From positions 62,001 through 126,000 of the forward strand of contig NZ_LPWF01000016.1 in the NCBI RefSeq assembly GCF_001723305.1: DNA of 64,000 nt, written 5' to 3'. This document shows positions 10,542-23,477 of this stretch, piece after piece. The position numbers and the translations under genes were made by a program. Source of the DNA: Methyloceanibacter superfactus. GTDB lineage: Bacteria; Pseudomonadota; Alphaproteobacteria; Rhizobiales; Methyloligellaceae. Below the pieces are notes generated by a model that saw nothing but the letters and a program-made list of their open reading frames with translations, was not told the origin of the DNA and did no database searches. How positions within the stretch are numbered: the stretch's first letter is position 1; every line of letters begins with the position of its first letter.

Positions 10542-10631
10542 AGGTGGCCCCGGCGCGGCGGGTCAAATTAACGTCTTACCTGGCGGATCAAGGGTTGGTG
10601 AAGCTCCGGGTTCGTGGCACGAAGCGCTGAC

Positions 10632-12346
10632 ATGGCGCTTCTCGACGATTCCACGGCGCGCGCCGACGCGCGCGAGCTGACGCCCCGCGCGCTCGCCACC
10701 GGCATGATCCTCGGCGCGTTGCTCGCCCCCTGCAATGTCTATTCAGGGCTCAAGATCGGCTGGTCGTTCAACATGTCGATCACGGCGTTGCTGCTCGCCT
10801 TCGCCTTTTGGGTGCCGGTAACGCGCTTGTTCGGGCTGGCGCCGTGGGGCGTGCTCGAGAGCAACATCAACCAGACGGCGGCGTCGTCGGCGGCCTCGAT
10901 CATCTCCAGCGGCTCGTGGCGCCGATCCCCGCGCTCGCCATCATGACCGGCGGTAATCTGCCGTGGCCGACGCTGGCCGCCTGGGTGTTCGCGGTAAGCT
11001 TTCTCGGCATCTGGGTCGGCTGGTATTTGCGGCAGCGCCTCATCATCCAGTCGGACCTCGTGTTCCCCGCCGGCATGGCGACGGCGGAGACCATGCGCGA
11101 CATGTTCAGCCACGGCCGCGAGGCGATGAAGCGCGTCGGCGTGCTGATGTCGAGTTTGACCGGCGCCGTGCTGTTCAACCTCATCGACGATGTGCTGTGG
11201 CAAATCCCACGCCTCGCGCCGTCGCTCACGGCCAAGAAGCTGACGCTCGCCTTCGACCCGTCGCTGCTCCTGCTCGGCTTCGGCAGCATCATCGGCTTGC
11301 GGGCCGGGCTGGGGCTGCTCGCCGGCGCACTCATCGCCTGGGGCGTGATCGGGCCTGCATTGATCGCCCGCGGCATCGTCGACGTGGCGGGCAGTCCCGA
11401 CGATTGGTTTCAGCCGCTGGTCGGCTGGCTGCTGTGGCCGGGCGTCACCATGATGGTGGCCGCGAGTCTTACCAGCTTCGCCGCGGCACTCCTCGGCACG
11501 TGGCACGGACCGCGCCGCGAGGCCGACAGGCTGCCGCTCGAGCCCGGCTCGTTCACACGGCTCGGCGGGTTCGCCTTGGCGGCAGCCCTTACCGTGGTGC
11601 TCCAGATCGCGCTGTTCGATATCCACTGGACCATGGCTTTGGTCGCCATTCCCATGGCCTTCGTGCTGGCCACGGTCGCCGCGCGGGTGGTCGGCGAGAC
11701 CTCGGTCGCGCCGATCGGCGCCATCGGCAAGGTGTCGCAACTCGCCTTCGGGGCCATGGCGCCGGGACAGCCCATCACCAATCTGATGACGGCCAATGTC
11801 GCCGGCGGCGCCGCCGGTCAGAGCGCCGATCTTCTCAACGACTTTCGCGCGGGCCACGAGGTGGGCGCGAGCCCGGCGCGCCAAGTGGCGGCGCAATGCG
11901 GCGGCGTCGTCATCGGCAGCCTCGCCGGCAGCCTCGTCTATCTCCTGCTGATCACCGATCCCGCGACCCAGCTGCTGACGCCGGAATGGCCGGCGCCCGC
12001 CGTGGCCACCTGGAAAGCGGTGGCGGAGACCTTGAGCGTCGGGCTCTCGGGCATTCCGCGGTCGGCGCTCGTGGCCATGGCCATTGCTGGGGTCTTAGGT
12101 GTGGTGCTGGCGCTCATCGAGCGGCGCATCACCGGGCATCGCTTGTTGCTGGTGCCGAGCGGCGCCACGCTGGGGCTGGCCTTCGTCATCCCGGCCGGCA
12201 CGTCGATCACGTTGTTCCTCGGGGCGGCGCTTGCGAGCCTGCTGCATTGGCTGGCGCCGGGCTGGTCGGCGCGCTTCCTACTGAGCGCGGCCGCCGGCCT
12301 CGTGGCGGGCGAAAGCCTTTACGGGGTCGTCGCCGTCCTGTTCTGA
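10632..12346 (+). CDS. OPT family oligopeptide/metal-chelate transporter, frameshifted
   Basis: About 572 residues with many membrane segments. The opening ELTPRALATGMILGALLAPCNVYSGLKIGWS is cut here to ALLAPCNVYSGLKIGWSFNMS, the characteristic OPT N-terminal block; ESNINQTAASSAASIIS and DLVFPAGMATAETMRDMF are further family blocks. OPT proteins import oligopeptides, glutathione-type compounds or metal chelates by proton symport. The frame breaks near 10909; one missing G restores ISSGLVAPIPALAIMTGG. The start MALLDDS was chosen over an upstream ATG at 10614. It ends directly against the trxB stop (convergent, no gap) and diverges from the cytochrome gene across 90 bases. Confidence 0.85.
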
Positions 12347-13321
12347 TTATTCGGCGGCTTCGCTGGGGGTCGCTTCAGTGTGTGCGCCGATGCCGGCCAA
12401 ATGCCGCTCCACATCGAGCGCCGCCATGCAGCCCATCCCCGCCGCGGTGACCGCCTGACGGTAGACGTCGTCGGCGACATCGCCCGCGGCGAACACGCCG
12501 TTCACGCTGGTCGCCGTGGAGCCCGGCTTGGTCTTGATATAGCCGCCCTGCTTCAGCTCGATCTGGTCCTTGAACAGCTCGGTCTGCGGCGAATGGCCGA
12601 TGGCGATGAAGACGCCGTCGATGGGCACCGTGGTCTCTTCGCCGGTTTGTGTGTTCTTGAGTGTGGCGGCGGTGACGCCGAGCGGATCGTCGTCGCCTAA
12701 GACCGCCGCCAGCTGATGGTTCCACATCACGTTGATCTTGGGATGATCGAACAGGCGCCGTTGTAGGATCTTCTCGGCGCGCAGCTCGCCGCGGCGATGC
12801 ACCAGGGTCACCTTTTCGGCGAGATTGGACAGGTACAGCGCTTCCTCAACGGCGGTGTTGCCGCCGCCCACCACGATGACGTTCTTGCCGCGATAGAAGA
12901 AGCCGTCGCAGGTGGCGCAGGCCGACACGCCGTAGCCCTGGAACTTCTGCTCCGAGGGGAGGCCGAGCCAGCGCGCCTTGGCGCCCGTGGCGATGATCAA
13001 CGTGTCGGCGGTGTAGTCGACGCCGCTATCGCCCTTGAGCCGGAAGGGCCGCTGCTTGAGGTCGGCCTCGACGATCGTGTCGGCGATAATCTCCGTGCCC
13101 ACATGCTCGGCCTGCTCGCGCATCTGATCCATGAGCACGGGCTGGATCACGGCGGCGAAGCCGGGATAGTTCTCGACGTCGGTGGTGATGGTCATCTGAC
13201 CGCCGGGCTGAATGCCCTCGATGAGGAGCGGCTCCAGCATGGCGCGCGCAGCGTAGATGCCGGCCGTGTAGCCGGCAGGACCGGCGCCGATGATGATCAC
13301 CTTGGCGTGACGGGAACCCAT
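12347..13321 (-). CDS. trxB: Thioredoxin-disulfide reductase
   Basis: A 324-residue flavoprotein. It has the FAD motif GAGPAGYTAGIYAAR, the redox-active CATC in VSACATCDGFFYRG, the NADPH-binding GGGNTAVEEALYLS and the closing GVFAAGDVADDVYRQA. It transfers electrons from NADPH to thioredoxin in the cytoplasm. The start MGSRHAKVIIIG was chosen because it lies just before the first beta strand; an in-frame ATG 33 bases upstream also exists. Length and residues are all normal for the low-molecular-weight TrxB family. Confidence 0.95.
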   Translation of the reverse strand: MGSRHAKVIIIGAGPAGYTAGIYAARAMLEPLLIEGIQPGGQMTITTDVENYPGFAAVIQPVLMDQMREQAEHVGTEIIADTIVEADLKQRPFRLKGDSGVDYTADTLIIATGAKARWLGLPSEQKFQGYGVSACATCDGFFYRGKNVIVVGGGNTAVEEALYLSNLAEKVTLVHRRGELRAEKILQRRLFDHPKINVMWNHQLAAVLGDDDPLGVTAATLKNTQTGEETTVPIDGVFIAIGHSPQTELFKDQIELKQGGYIKTKPGSTATSVNGVFAAGDVADDVYRQAVTAAGMGCMAALDVERHLAGIGAHTEATPSEAAE

Positions 13322-13405
13322 GAAAATTGCCTCTAGCTGGGGAGCGGAAGGCAAGAGGTAAGCATAGGCGGACGCGCGTGCAACCCGCTTCGCGCCGTTC
13401 GCATT

Positions 13406-14551
13406 TTAGGCTTTGGTTTCAAGGCCGAGCGCGCGGCGGATGGCCGAGGCGACCATCTTGGTGTCGTTGACCGGCGCGTAGCTCCATGATTCCAGGCGGC
13501 CCTCGAAGGGACGGGTGGCGCCGCGCTCGCCCATCAGCGCATGGAAACGGGTGAGTCGCGTCGAACGCCCGGGGAGCGCCTGCACATAGACCGGCTTGCC
13601 GGTGCCGGCCGCCTCGGTGACCATGTTGACGGAGTCCTCGGTGACGACGATGGCATCGGCGAGCGACAGGAAGGCGAAATAGGGATTGTCGCCGGTGCCG
13701 TCCCAGACGAAATGAGGGACGCCGCCGATCGCCTTCGTGAGCGCGTCGAGCGTCTCGGGGCGGGTGCGCCGCGACGGGGTGACGAGCAGCGAGCCGCCGG
13801 TCTCCCGGGCAAGGATGGCCAGCTTGGCGCCGAAGCCCGTGGCGACCTCCGGCGGAAAGCTGAAGGCCTGGCTCTCGCCGCCCAACAGCACCGCGACCCG
13901 GGGGTGCGGCAGGTCCGCGATGCGCGGCGCGAAACTTTTTCCCGCCTCGGCAAGCCGTTCGGGCGTCACGCCATGCACGGCGCCGAAGGTGGTGATGACG
14001 TTGGGGCCTTCGAAATTGTCGTGGACGGGCGCGGCCACGAGATCGAATAGCCGGGCCGGCACTTTCGGGTTCTGGATATGGAGCGCGTAGGCGCCGGACA
14101 GCCGCTTGACCGCGAGCGCCATGGGCACGCTGCGCCGGCCGATGGAGATGACGATGCGCGGCCAGGGCGGCTCGAGCGACTCGTTCGCGGCCACCGCGCG
14201 CAGCCGTGCCTTTGGCGGCACGAGGATCTGCAATGGCGTGGGGAGAAGCCGCATGGCGCCTTTGGGGCGGACCCGCTTGAGGGTAAAGGGCAGGCCGATG
14301 GCCTCGGCCACGGCGATGCCTTGAGCCTCCATGCCGACGGCGCCGTCGGTCATCACCCAGGTCTTGTCGGCGCGGGCCTTGCGGCTCTCGGCGATCAGGG
14401 CGGCGGCGCCGCCCACGGGCCCCGGGGGCTCGTCTCGGCCATTGCTGGAATTTTCGGAATGGAAAGCGCTCAATTTCTTTTCGATTCTTTTGCGTAAACG
14501 GCCTAATGTTGCGCGAAGCCGATCAGCCTTGCGTTTTCGGGGGCACTCCAT
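13406..14551 (-). CDS. ELM1/GtrOC1-like family protein
   Basis: About 380 residues. After a basic N-terminal stretch of some 70 residues the conserved domain begins with WVMTDGAVGMEAQGIAVAEA and continues with IVISIGRRSVPMALAVKR, ALHIQNPKVP, VAVLLGGESQAFSF and VTEDSVNMVTEAAGTGKPVY. This is the bacterial family annotated from the plant mitochondrial fission factor ELM1, with a glycosyltransferase-like double fold. Its bacterial function is unknown. The true start may lie further in than the ATG used; the N-terminal 70 residues are not clearly conserved. Divergent from the Lrp gene across 48 bases. Confidence 0.8.
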   Translation of the reverse strand: MECPRKRKADRLRATLGRLRKRIEKKLSAFHSENSSNGRDEPPGPVGGAAALIAESRKARADKTWVMTDGAVGMEAQGIAVAEAIGLPFTLKRVRPKGAMRLLPTPLQILVPPKARLRAVAANESLEPPWPRIVISIGRRSVPMALAVKRLSGAYALHIQNPKVPARLFDLVAAPVHDNFEGPNVITTFGAVHGVTPERLAEAGKSFAPRIADLPHPRVAVLLGGESQAFSFPPEVATGFGAKLAILARETGGSLLVTPSRRTRPETLDALTKAIGGVPHFVWDGTGDNPYFAFLSLADAIVVTEDSVNMVTEAAGTGKPVYVQALPGRSTRLTRFHALMGERGATRPFEGRLESWSYAPVNDTKMVASAIRRALGLETKA

Positions 14552-14599
14552 GCGCCTTCTAGGCGATGGCCCCGCGAACGTCCAGGGAGCTAAGGACCT

Positions 14600-15124
14600 A
14601 TGCGCAGCGCCCGCCTCGATGCCACCGACTGGCTGATTCTGCGGGAGCTCCAGGCGGACGGGCGCATCACCAATATCGATCTGGCCCGCAAGGTGGGCAT
14701 CTCCGCGCCGCCCTGTCTGCGCCGCGTGCGGGCGCTGGAGGAGGCGGGCATCATCGAGGGCTTCACGGCGATACTCAACGACAAGGCGCTGGGCTTCGAC
14801 GTCTCGGCCTTCGCCATGATCAAGCTGCACAGCCAGGCGGAGGCCGATCTCATCGCGTTCGAGAAGCGCGTGCAGGAATCGCCCATCGTGCGCGACTGCT
14901 ACATGCTGTCGGGCGAGATCGATTTTCTGCTGCGCTGCGTGGCGCCGGATCTGAGCGCGTTTCAGGATTTCATCATTCACGAGTTGACCGCCGCGCCCAA
15001 TGTCGAAAGCGTCAAGACGACGCTGGTGATCCGCGCCTCGAAACACGCGGCGGGCGTGCCGACGGAACTGGCTGCCGGTGGCGGCCGGGGAAGGCGGGTG
15101 ATCGTGCCCGCGGCTGATGGCTAG
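14600..15124 (+). CDS. Lrp/AsnC family transcriptional regulator
   Basis: A 174-residue regulator. The N-terminal winged helix has LDATDWLILRELQADGRIT and the recognition-helix block ISAPPCLRRVRALEEAGIIEG. The C-terminal RAM domain covers roughly residues 70-150 with the usual SGEIDFLLRCVAPD strand. Lrp proteins form dimers and octamers and respond to amino acids. The stop overlaps the start of the asparaginase gene, so the regulator may respond to asparagine or aspartate; this last point is inference from position only. Confidence 0.9.
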   Translation: MRSARLDATDWLILRELQADGRITNIDLARKVGISAPPCLRRVRALEEAGIIEGFTAILNDKALGFDVSAFAMIKLHSQAEADLIAFEKRVQESPIVRDCYMLSGEIDFLLRCVAPDLSAFQDFIIHELTAAPNVESVKTTLVIRASKHAAGVPTELAAGGGRGRRVIVPAADG

Positions 15125-16183
15125 GGCCACGTCCATCGTCATGGATCCCACATCTCAGAACCCGGTGCTCGTCGACGTCTTTCGGGGCGGTCTCGTCGAG
15201 AGCCGTCACCGTGGCGCCATCGCCATCGCCGATGCGCACGGCGAGTGCTTGCTCGAGCTCGGCGATGTGGGGTCTCCCGTCTATCCGCGCTCGGCCGTGA
15301 AGATCCTGCAAGCGCTGCCGCTAGTGGAGAGCGGCGCGGCCGATGTGTTCGATCTCGACGCCGAGGAGCTTGCGGTAGCCTGTGCGTCTCATAGCGGCGA
15401 CCGCGTCCATCTCGATGCGGTCAGGAGTCTGCTTGGCAAGGCGGGACTCGCGGAGCGCGAACTTGCTTGCGGCGCGCATTGGCCGTTGAGCGAGGCGACC
15501 ACGCGCGAGCTGCTGCGCGGCGGACGGCGTCCCCGCGCGATCCACAACAACTGCTCGGGCAAGCATGCCGGCATGCTTGCGCGGCCCTTCATCTTGGCTT
15601 CGATCCCCGCGGCTACGAGACGCCGGACCATCCGCTCCAGGTCATGATCGCGCGAATCCTTTCAGACACTTGCGGCGTGGCGTTGGACGCTTCGCGCATG
15701 GCGCTCGATGGCTGCTCGCTGCCGACCTATGCGCTACCGCTGAGCGCCTTGGCGCGCGGCTTCGCCCGGCTCGGCACCGGCACGGGGCTCGCCCCGGAAC
15801 GCGCCGCCGCCGCCAAGCGATTGATGCAGGCGTGCTTTGCCGCGCCGCTTCTCGTTGCCGGCGAAGGGCGCTTCGACACGATCGTGCTGCGTGGGCTCGG
15901 GGGCGCCGCATTCACCAAAGGCGGCGCCGAAGGGGTCCATTGCGCGGCGTTGCCGGCGCTCGGTCTCGGCATCGCGCTCAAGATCGACGACGGCGCCAAG
16001 CGTGGCGCGGAGCGCGCGTTGGCCGAGATGCTCGCCGTGCTGCTGCCGAAGGCGCGAACCGTGCTTGCCGATCAGCTCAAGGGCGAGATCAAGAACTGGC
16101 GTGGCTTCACCGTCGGCCGTATTGCCGCGAGCCCGGCGCTGCAACAATCGCTCGGCGATCTCGACAAGGTTACGGCGCGTTAG
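15117..16183 (+). CDS. L-asparaginase II family (PF06089 type) protein, frameshifted
   Basis: About 355 residues. The sequence opens NPVLVDVFRGGLVESRHRGA and has the conserved nucleophile region VYPRSAVKILQALPLVESG (Ser-x-x-Lys), ASHSGDRVHLD, HNNCSGKHAGML, DGCSLPTYALPL and the closing GRFDTIVL...KGGAEGVHC. This is the Rhizobium-type asparaginase, unrelated to the E. coli enzymes, converting asparagine to aspartate and ammonia. The frame breaks near 15582; one missing base joins GKHAGMLA to ALHLGFDPRGYE. The first eight bases overlap the Lrp gene; an in-frame ATG at 15141 is an alternative start. Confidence 0.85.
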
Positions 16184-17538
16184 CGGGCGACGTTGGCGTA
16201 GACCGCGAGGTTGCCATAGGCCTCGGCGCTCTGCTTGGCGAGATCGGGACCGATGGCCTTCGGGCCGTCCATGGCGCGGATGGCGCCGTCCTTGGTGCCG
16301 GTGATCAGATTGTCGGTGATGAGCGCCGTGCCGGCGGACGGGCTAACCGAGACGCCGATGCCGATATGGGATTTGCGGATCACGTTGTCGCTGACGCTCA
16401 CGTCGCGCAAGAAGTCGCCCCAGCCGATGAGGATGCCGTAGGCGGGCGCCCCTTCGATCACGTTGTCGCTGACCACGCTGTCGGCCTCCACGCCGATGCC
16501 GATGCCGCGCGTGTCGGCGTCTTTGCGGAGGAAGAGATTGCGGATCACGTTGCCTTGCACGACGGCGAGGCGGCCACCTTCGTTGAAGTTGGTGACGGAG
16601 ATGCCCATGGCCGCCGCATCGACGATGTTGTTGGCGATGATCACGCCCTCATAGGTGTACTCGGCGTAGAGCGCGACCTCGCCGAGGCGGGTGCAGGAAT
16701 TGGCGATCATCTGGCAGTTGGAGCCGGAGTTGGCGCGGATCGCCGAGAAGGCGCAGTCGGCGATGCGGTTCGCATTCACGAGCACAGAGCCCGCGCGGAA
16801 TATATTGATGCCATTCCCGTTTTGGCCGCTGCCGCCGCTCTTGGCGGCGATGCGCTCGATGCGGTTGCCGGTGACGAGGGTGCTGTCCTCGCCGAGTGCT
16901 GAGCGCCAGACCAGAATGCCGTTGTCGCCGCAGTCGCGGACGTGATTGTGGGCGATCTCCAGGCCCGCGCGTCCTCGCTGGAACAGCGCGGCGTGCTCGA
17001 TGTCGCCGATTTCGCAATTGGCGATGCGCCCGGCCACGCGCCGCAACACGATGCCGTTCTCGCTGCTGCCGAGAAAGCGGCAGTCGGCGACATCGAAATG
17101 GGTCGCCTCGGTGGCGGTCAGCAGCGCGCCGTCGGGCTCGAGCGCCTGGCCGCCGCCGTCGAGCACGAGGCCGGTGAGGCGCACATTGTCGGTGCCTTCG
17201 GTGTCGAGAATGGCGCCGCCGTTGGCGTAGCGGAGAATGGTGAGGCCGGGCACGCCCTCAATATGGGTGCCGGATTTGAGGCTGAGCCGGCCAGTCGCAT
17301 AGGTGCCCGCGGGAAGAAACAGAGGCACGCCGGTGCGCGCGGCTTCGTCGGCGGCCACTTGCAGCGTCGCCGTCTGGTCGATAACGCCGTCCGCCGGGGC
17401 GATGCCGTAGGTCGAGAAGGCTTGCGGCGTCTCCGTCTCGCGGGCCGGTGCGGCGCGCGGCCCCGCCGTGGCCGTGAGCCCGGCACCGAAACCGGCGCCG
17501 AGGCCGGCCACGAGCAATTGCCGGCGGCCGAGCGTCAT
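16180..17538 (-). CDS. Tat-exported beta-helix protein (TIGR03808 type)
   Basis: A 452-residue protein. It starts with a twin-arginine-like signal (LGRRQLLVAGLGAGFGAGL) and then forms a long right-handed beta-helix from about residue 40 on, shown by regularly spaced rungs such as NRIERIAAKSGG, NRIADCAFSAIRANSG, NNIVDAAAMGISV and DNVIRKSHIGIGV. This pattern matches the TIGR03808 family of Tat-translocated repetitive proteins found in Rhizobiales. Beta-helices of this kind often bind or cleave polysaccharides, but no catalytic residues are apparent to me. Convergent with the asparaginase gene, overlapping by four bases. Confidence 0.85.
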   Translation of the reverse strand: MTLGRRQLLVAGLGAGFGAGLTATAGPRAAPARETETPQAFSTYGIAPADGVIDQTATLQVAADEAARTGVPLFLPAGTYATGRLSLKSGTHIEGVPGLTILRYANGGAILDTEGTDNVRLTGLVLDGGGQALEPDGALLTATEATHFDVADCRFLGSSENGIVLRRVAGRIANCEIGDIEHAALFQRGRAGLEIAHNHVRDCGDNGILVWRSALGEDSTLVTGNRIERIAAKSGGSGQNGNGINIFRAGSVLVNANRIADCAFSAIRANSGSNCQMIANSCTRLGEVALYAEYTYEGVIIANNIVDAAAMGISVTNFNEGGRLAVVQGNVIRNLFLRKDADTRGIGIGVEADSVVSDNVIEGAPAYGILIGWGDFLRDVSVSDNVIRKSHIGIGVSVSPSAGTALITDNLITGTKDGAIRAMDGPKAIGPDLAKQSAEAYGNLAVYANVAR

Positions 17539-17548
17539 TGGCTTGCCT

Positions 17549-18196
17549 CTAGGACCGGCGCGGCGTCCCGGCTTTGCGTAACCTGACGCGCACCGCGCCG
17601 AGGACGAAGCGGAACGTGGTTTCGCCGGCGTGCAGCAACGCGTCCTGACGGACGGCGCCGCCTTGGGCGCGCGTCAACGGCACATGCACGAACAGCGCAT
17701 GGCTGGCTTGTCCTTGAACGTCTTGCGCATGCGCCCAGTGTAGCGAGCGGTAGTAGAGGAAGTTGCAGAGATACTGCCCGCAGGAGCGCGATGCCGTGGC
17801 GGCGTGACCGTGTGTTTTCAAATGAGCGGCGAGCGCCGCAACCGGCAGCGCGGTATCGAGGCGCGCGGCACCGTCAGGGGCTATTGCGTGGCTGCCTGGC
17901 AGGGCACCGCAGGCGTCGGCGCGGGGCGCGACGCGGTTATGGGCCGAGCGCTCGATCCGTAGACCTTCGGCGTCCGCGTCGACGCCGAAGTGAATCATCA
18001 CATGGGGTTGCAGGTCGGCGTGCAGGCGTGGCGCGAGCGCGGCGACGATCTCCCACTCGGTGGGCAGCACCTCGGCGTGGAGGTCGCAGTCGAAAGCGGC
18101 GCTTTGCCCCAACGTCTCGGCGAGCCAGCCGGACGGGTTGTCGGGCACCCCGGGAAAGGGGCCGAAGCCGGTGAGGAGGACGCGCGGCCTAACCAT
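17549..18196 (-). CDS. pcp: Pyroglutamyl-peptidase I (peptidase C15)
   Basis: A 215-residue protein. It opens RVLLTGFGPFPGVPDNPSGW, the family hallmark, and has IERSAHNRV near the catalytic Glu, SCGQYLCNFLYY with the nucleophilic Cys, and FVHVPLT with the catalytic His. The enzyme removes N-terminal pyroglutamate from peptides in the cytoplasm. The length is typical of the family. It lies 10 bases downstream of nothing on its own strand except the beta-helix gene that follows, so the two may form a transcript. Confidence 0.85.
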   Translation of the reverse strand: MVRPRVLLTGFGPFPGVPDNPSGWLAETLGQSAAFDCDLHAEVLPTEWEIVAALAPRLHADLQPHVMIHFGVDADAEGLRIERSAHNRVAPRADACGALPGSHAIAPDGAARLDTALPVAALAAHLKTHGHAATASRSCGQYLCNFLYYRSLHWAHAQDVQGQASHALFVHVPLTRAQGGAVRQDALLHAGETTFRFVLGAVRVRLRKAGTPRRS

Positions 18197-18263
18197 GCCC
18201 CTGGCTTACAAGCGGCTCAGCTGCGAGGAAAGGGAATTCGCGGGCGTGGTTTATCCTGGCCCT

Positions 18264-19264
18264 CTATTCGGGCTCTTTCAGCCCCACGCGGGCGAGCTCG
18301 TCGGCGCCTTCGGCGGGGCTGACCTCGCCGGTGCGGACCTTGTCCTCGATGTCTTGGTATTGGCGCGCGGCGCGCCGTCCGCCCTTGAAGGCAGCCAGAA
18401 GACGCTGCTCGAAGATCTCACGCATCCAGGAGGCCGCCTGGTCGGCCCGCCGGCCGTCCAGCACGCCGGCCTCCGACAGGGTGGCCTGGCACTCCTTGAT
18501 CTTCTCCCACAATTCGTCGAGGCCGCGATTGTCGCGCGCCGACAGCGTCAGCACGGCCGGTTGCCACGCGGCGTTGCTCGCCGCGAGGATGTGCAAGGCC
18601 GCGCGGTATTCGGTCGCCGCGCGGTTGGCCCGCTCGATGTTGTCGTTGTCGGCCTTGTTGACGGCGATGATGTCGGCGAGCTCCAACAGCCCGCGCTTGA
18701 TGCCCTGCAGCTCGTCGCCGGCGCCTGGAATGGCGACCACGACGAACACGTCAACCATGTTGGACACGGCGGTTTCCGACTGACCGACGCCGACGGTCTC
18801 CACCAGAACCACGTCGAAGCCCGCGGCCTCGGCGATGGCGATGGTCTCGCGGGTGGTCTTGGTGACGCCGCCAAGGCTGCTGCCGGCCGGGGAGGGGCGG
18901 ATATAGGCGTTCGCTTCCGTGGAGAGCCGGCCCATGCGGGTCTTGTCGCCGAGGATCGAGCCGCCCGTGCGCGACGAGGTGGGATCGACGGCGAGCACGG
19001 CGACCTTGTGGCCTTGGGCGATGAGGTTGACGCCGAGCTGGTCGATCAGCGTGGACTTGCCGGCGCCGGGCGGTCCGCTGATGCCGATGCGCACGGCCTT
19101 GCCGGTGTCAGGCAGCAGCGCTTTCAGGAGGGTCTTGCGCGCGCGCTGATCCTCGGGCTTCGTGCTCTCGATCAGGGTGATGGCCCGGCCGAGCGCCACG
19201 CGGTCGCCGGCGCGGATCGCCTTGATCATGCCGTCGAGATCAGGCGTGGCTGTCGTGGTCCGGC

Positions 19265-19268
<4 letters not shown>
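18264..19268 (-). CDS. meaB: Methylmalonyl-CoA mutase-associated G-protein chaperone
   Basis: A 334-residue GTPase with the P-loop [12 protein letters not shown], switch region [19 protein letters not shown], the [11 protein letters not shown] block that distinguishes MeaB/ArgK proteins, [10 protein letters not shown] and the guanine-specificity motif NKAD. MeaB protects methylmalonyl-CoA mutase and controls loading of adenosylcobalamin. It starts with GTG overlapping the mutB stop by four bases (GTGA), the third gene of a tight mutA-mutB-meaB operon. Length is normal. Confidence 0.95.
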
Positions 19269-21420
<2,152 letters not shown>

Positions 21421-21424
<4 letters not shown>

Positions 21425-23292
21425 GTATCGTTCCCCTTCAACCCCAGCGTAGCATGGGCGTCGTTCAGCATGGCCAGGATGTTGCCGCCGGCAAACACAA
21501 AGGCCTCGACGCCGGCGGCCTTCAGTTCGGCCTCCAGGTCGCCCGTGGTTTCGCCCGCCAGATAGATGTGCTCGGCGCCGACGTCCTTGAGAGCCCGAAC
21601 CGCCTGCGCGCCCTCGCTCGCATAGACCTTGTCGGAGGAGCACAGGCAGACCAGCTTCGCGAGGGACGTCTCGAACCCTTGCACCACGTCGTCCAGACTT
21701 TGCGCGCCCTCCGGCGAGACGGCGGCGATGCCGCCCGCCTCGAACAGACTCTTGGCGAAGCTCGCGCGCGCGTTAAAGTCGGCGGCCTTTCCCAAGCAGG
21801 CGAGGTAGATCTTTGGGCGCGTACCGTGCTCGGCGAGATAAGCGTCGCTGCGGTCGCGCAAGGCCTCGAACGGCTCGGCCAGGCGCATGGGCCGCAAGGG
21901 CTCGGCCGTCTGCTCGCTCGGGGTGTCACAAGCCAAGGAGGGAGCCGCCTCGAGCACCATAACGGGCGCCTCGGCGAGATCGGGGAAGTCGCTGGTGCCG
22001 ACGAGCGAGTCCTTGCGCCTAGCGGCGGCGGTCTCGCGCTGCTCACGCACCTTGGCGACCTCGCGCTGGATGAGTCCGGCCCGCAGCGCCTCGGCTGGGC
22101 CGCCGGTGTTGTCGATCTCTTGGAACAGGGCCCAGGCGGCCGTGCATAATTCGTCGGTCAGAGCCTCGATGGCGCCGGAAGCCGCGGCGGGATCGGCGAC
22201 GCGGTGGAGGTTCGACTCCTCGATGAGAATCGTCTGAGTGTTGCGGGCGACCCGGCGGGCGAACGCGTCGGGCAGACCGAGGGCAGCGCTGAACGGCAGC
22301 ACCGTCACGGCGTTGGCGCCCCCGATCGCCGCGGCGAAGGCCGCGATGGTGCCGCGCACGATGTTTCCGTGCGGATCGCGCTTGGTCATCATGCGCCAGG
22401 CCGTCTCGGCGGCGACGAAGGCCGGCTCGGCGTCGAGCCCGCAGGCTTCCTCGACGCGCGACCAAAGCTTCCGGAGGCTGCGAAACTTGGCGATGGTGAG
22501 GAGCTGGTTCTGATCGGCGGCAAGACGGAAGAAGATGAGGCGCCGCGCCTCGTCGAGCGGCATGCCGCCGGCCTCCAGCGCGCGGAGATAGGCCAGCGCC
22601 GTCGACAGGGCGAAGGCGAGCTCTTGCGCTTCCGAGCCACCGGCCGCGTGGATCGGCCTGCCGTCGGCGACGGCGAACGGACCGGCGAAGCTTGGCTCTT
22701 CAGCTCCGACACGAGGCGGGCGAAGACCCGGCGCCATGTCGGGCCAGACCACGTTGTTCCAGCCATTAACCGCGAGCACGCCGATTGGATCGAAGCCGAA
22801 GCGAATGTTCACATCTTTCGGCGCGATGCCTCTCTGCTGCACGAGGTGGGCGAGCATCATGCCCGCATCTTTACAAAGCGGGCCGAGCTGGAGCTCGATG
22901 GGGACGCCCCACTCGAGGTGGACGCCCTCGAGCATCCGCTTCAGCAGTCCGTCCGCGGGCATTGGCGCGTAACCGTAGTCGCCGACGGAGCCCTGGAACA
23001 CGAGGCTTAGACTGCTTGCGCCGTTGTTCAGGTCTTCGAGGATTTGCGTGTTGGCCAGGCCGCCGTCGCCAATCTCGATGCGCTGCATCACCTCCCATGG
23101 CGTGCCCGGCGCCCGTCCCGGGACGAGCGCGGCATCCTTCGCCGGGCCATAGAGCGGCTCGACGGCAATGCCGTCATAGCTTTTCGATTCGAGCGAGGCG
23201 AAGGGAGCGCCTCTCAGCGCTTTTTCCACGAGCGCCTTCCAAGACGCCTTGTCGGCGGCCGGAAAGTCTCGGGCCAGGGGAAGTTCAGCCAT
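21421..23292 (-). CDS. mutA: Methylmalonyl-CoA mutase, small (beta) subunit
   Basis: A 623-residue protein with the same two-domain layout as the large subunit: a barrel with [26 protein letters not shown] and [21 protein letters not shown], then a cobalamin-like C-terminal domain ([20 protein letters not shown]) that lacks the DxHxxG cobalamin motif. Small subunits of heterodimeric mutases are non-catalytic and support the large subunit. First gene of the mutA-mutB-meaB operon; it diverges from the HerA-like gene across about 185 bases that should hold the operon promoter. Confidence 0.9.
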
Positions 23293-23477
23293 TTATGACA
23301 ACCCTAGAATGGTTCTGGTTTTCTCCTAGCAGATGCCCGCGCGGCAAGAAACCCGTGCGAAAGTCCCATGTCTGCTGGGGTAAGCGGCCATAGGCCACCT
23401 TGGCGTAGCGCTTGTGCACCCGTTAAAGTGCCGCAGGGCCAAGGATGCAGACTCAAGGGATAGCGAGGAGACGGGGG

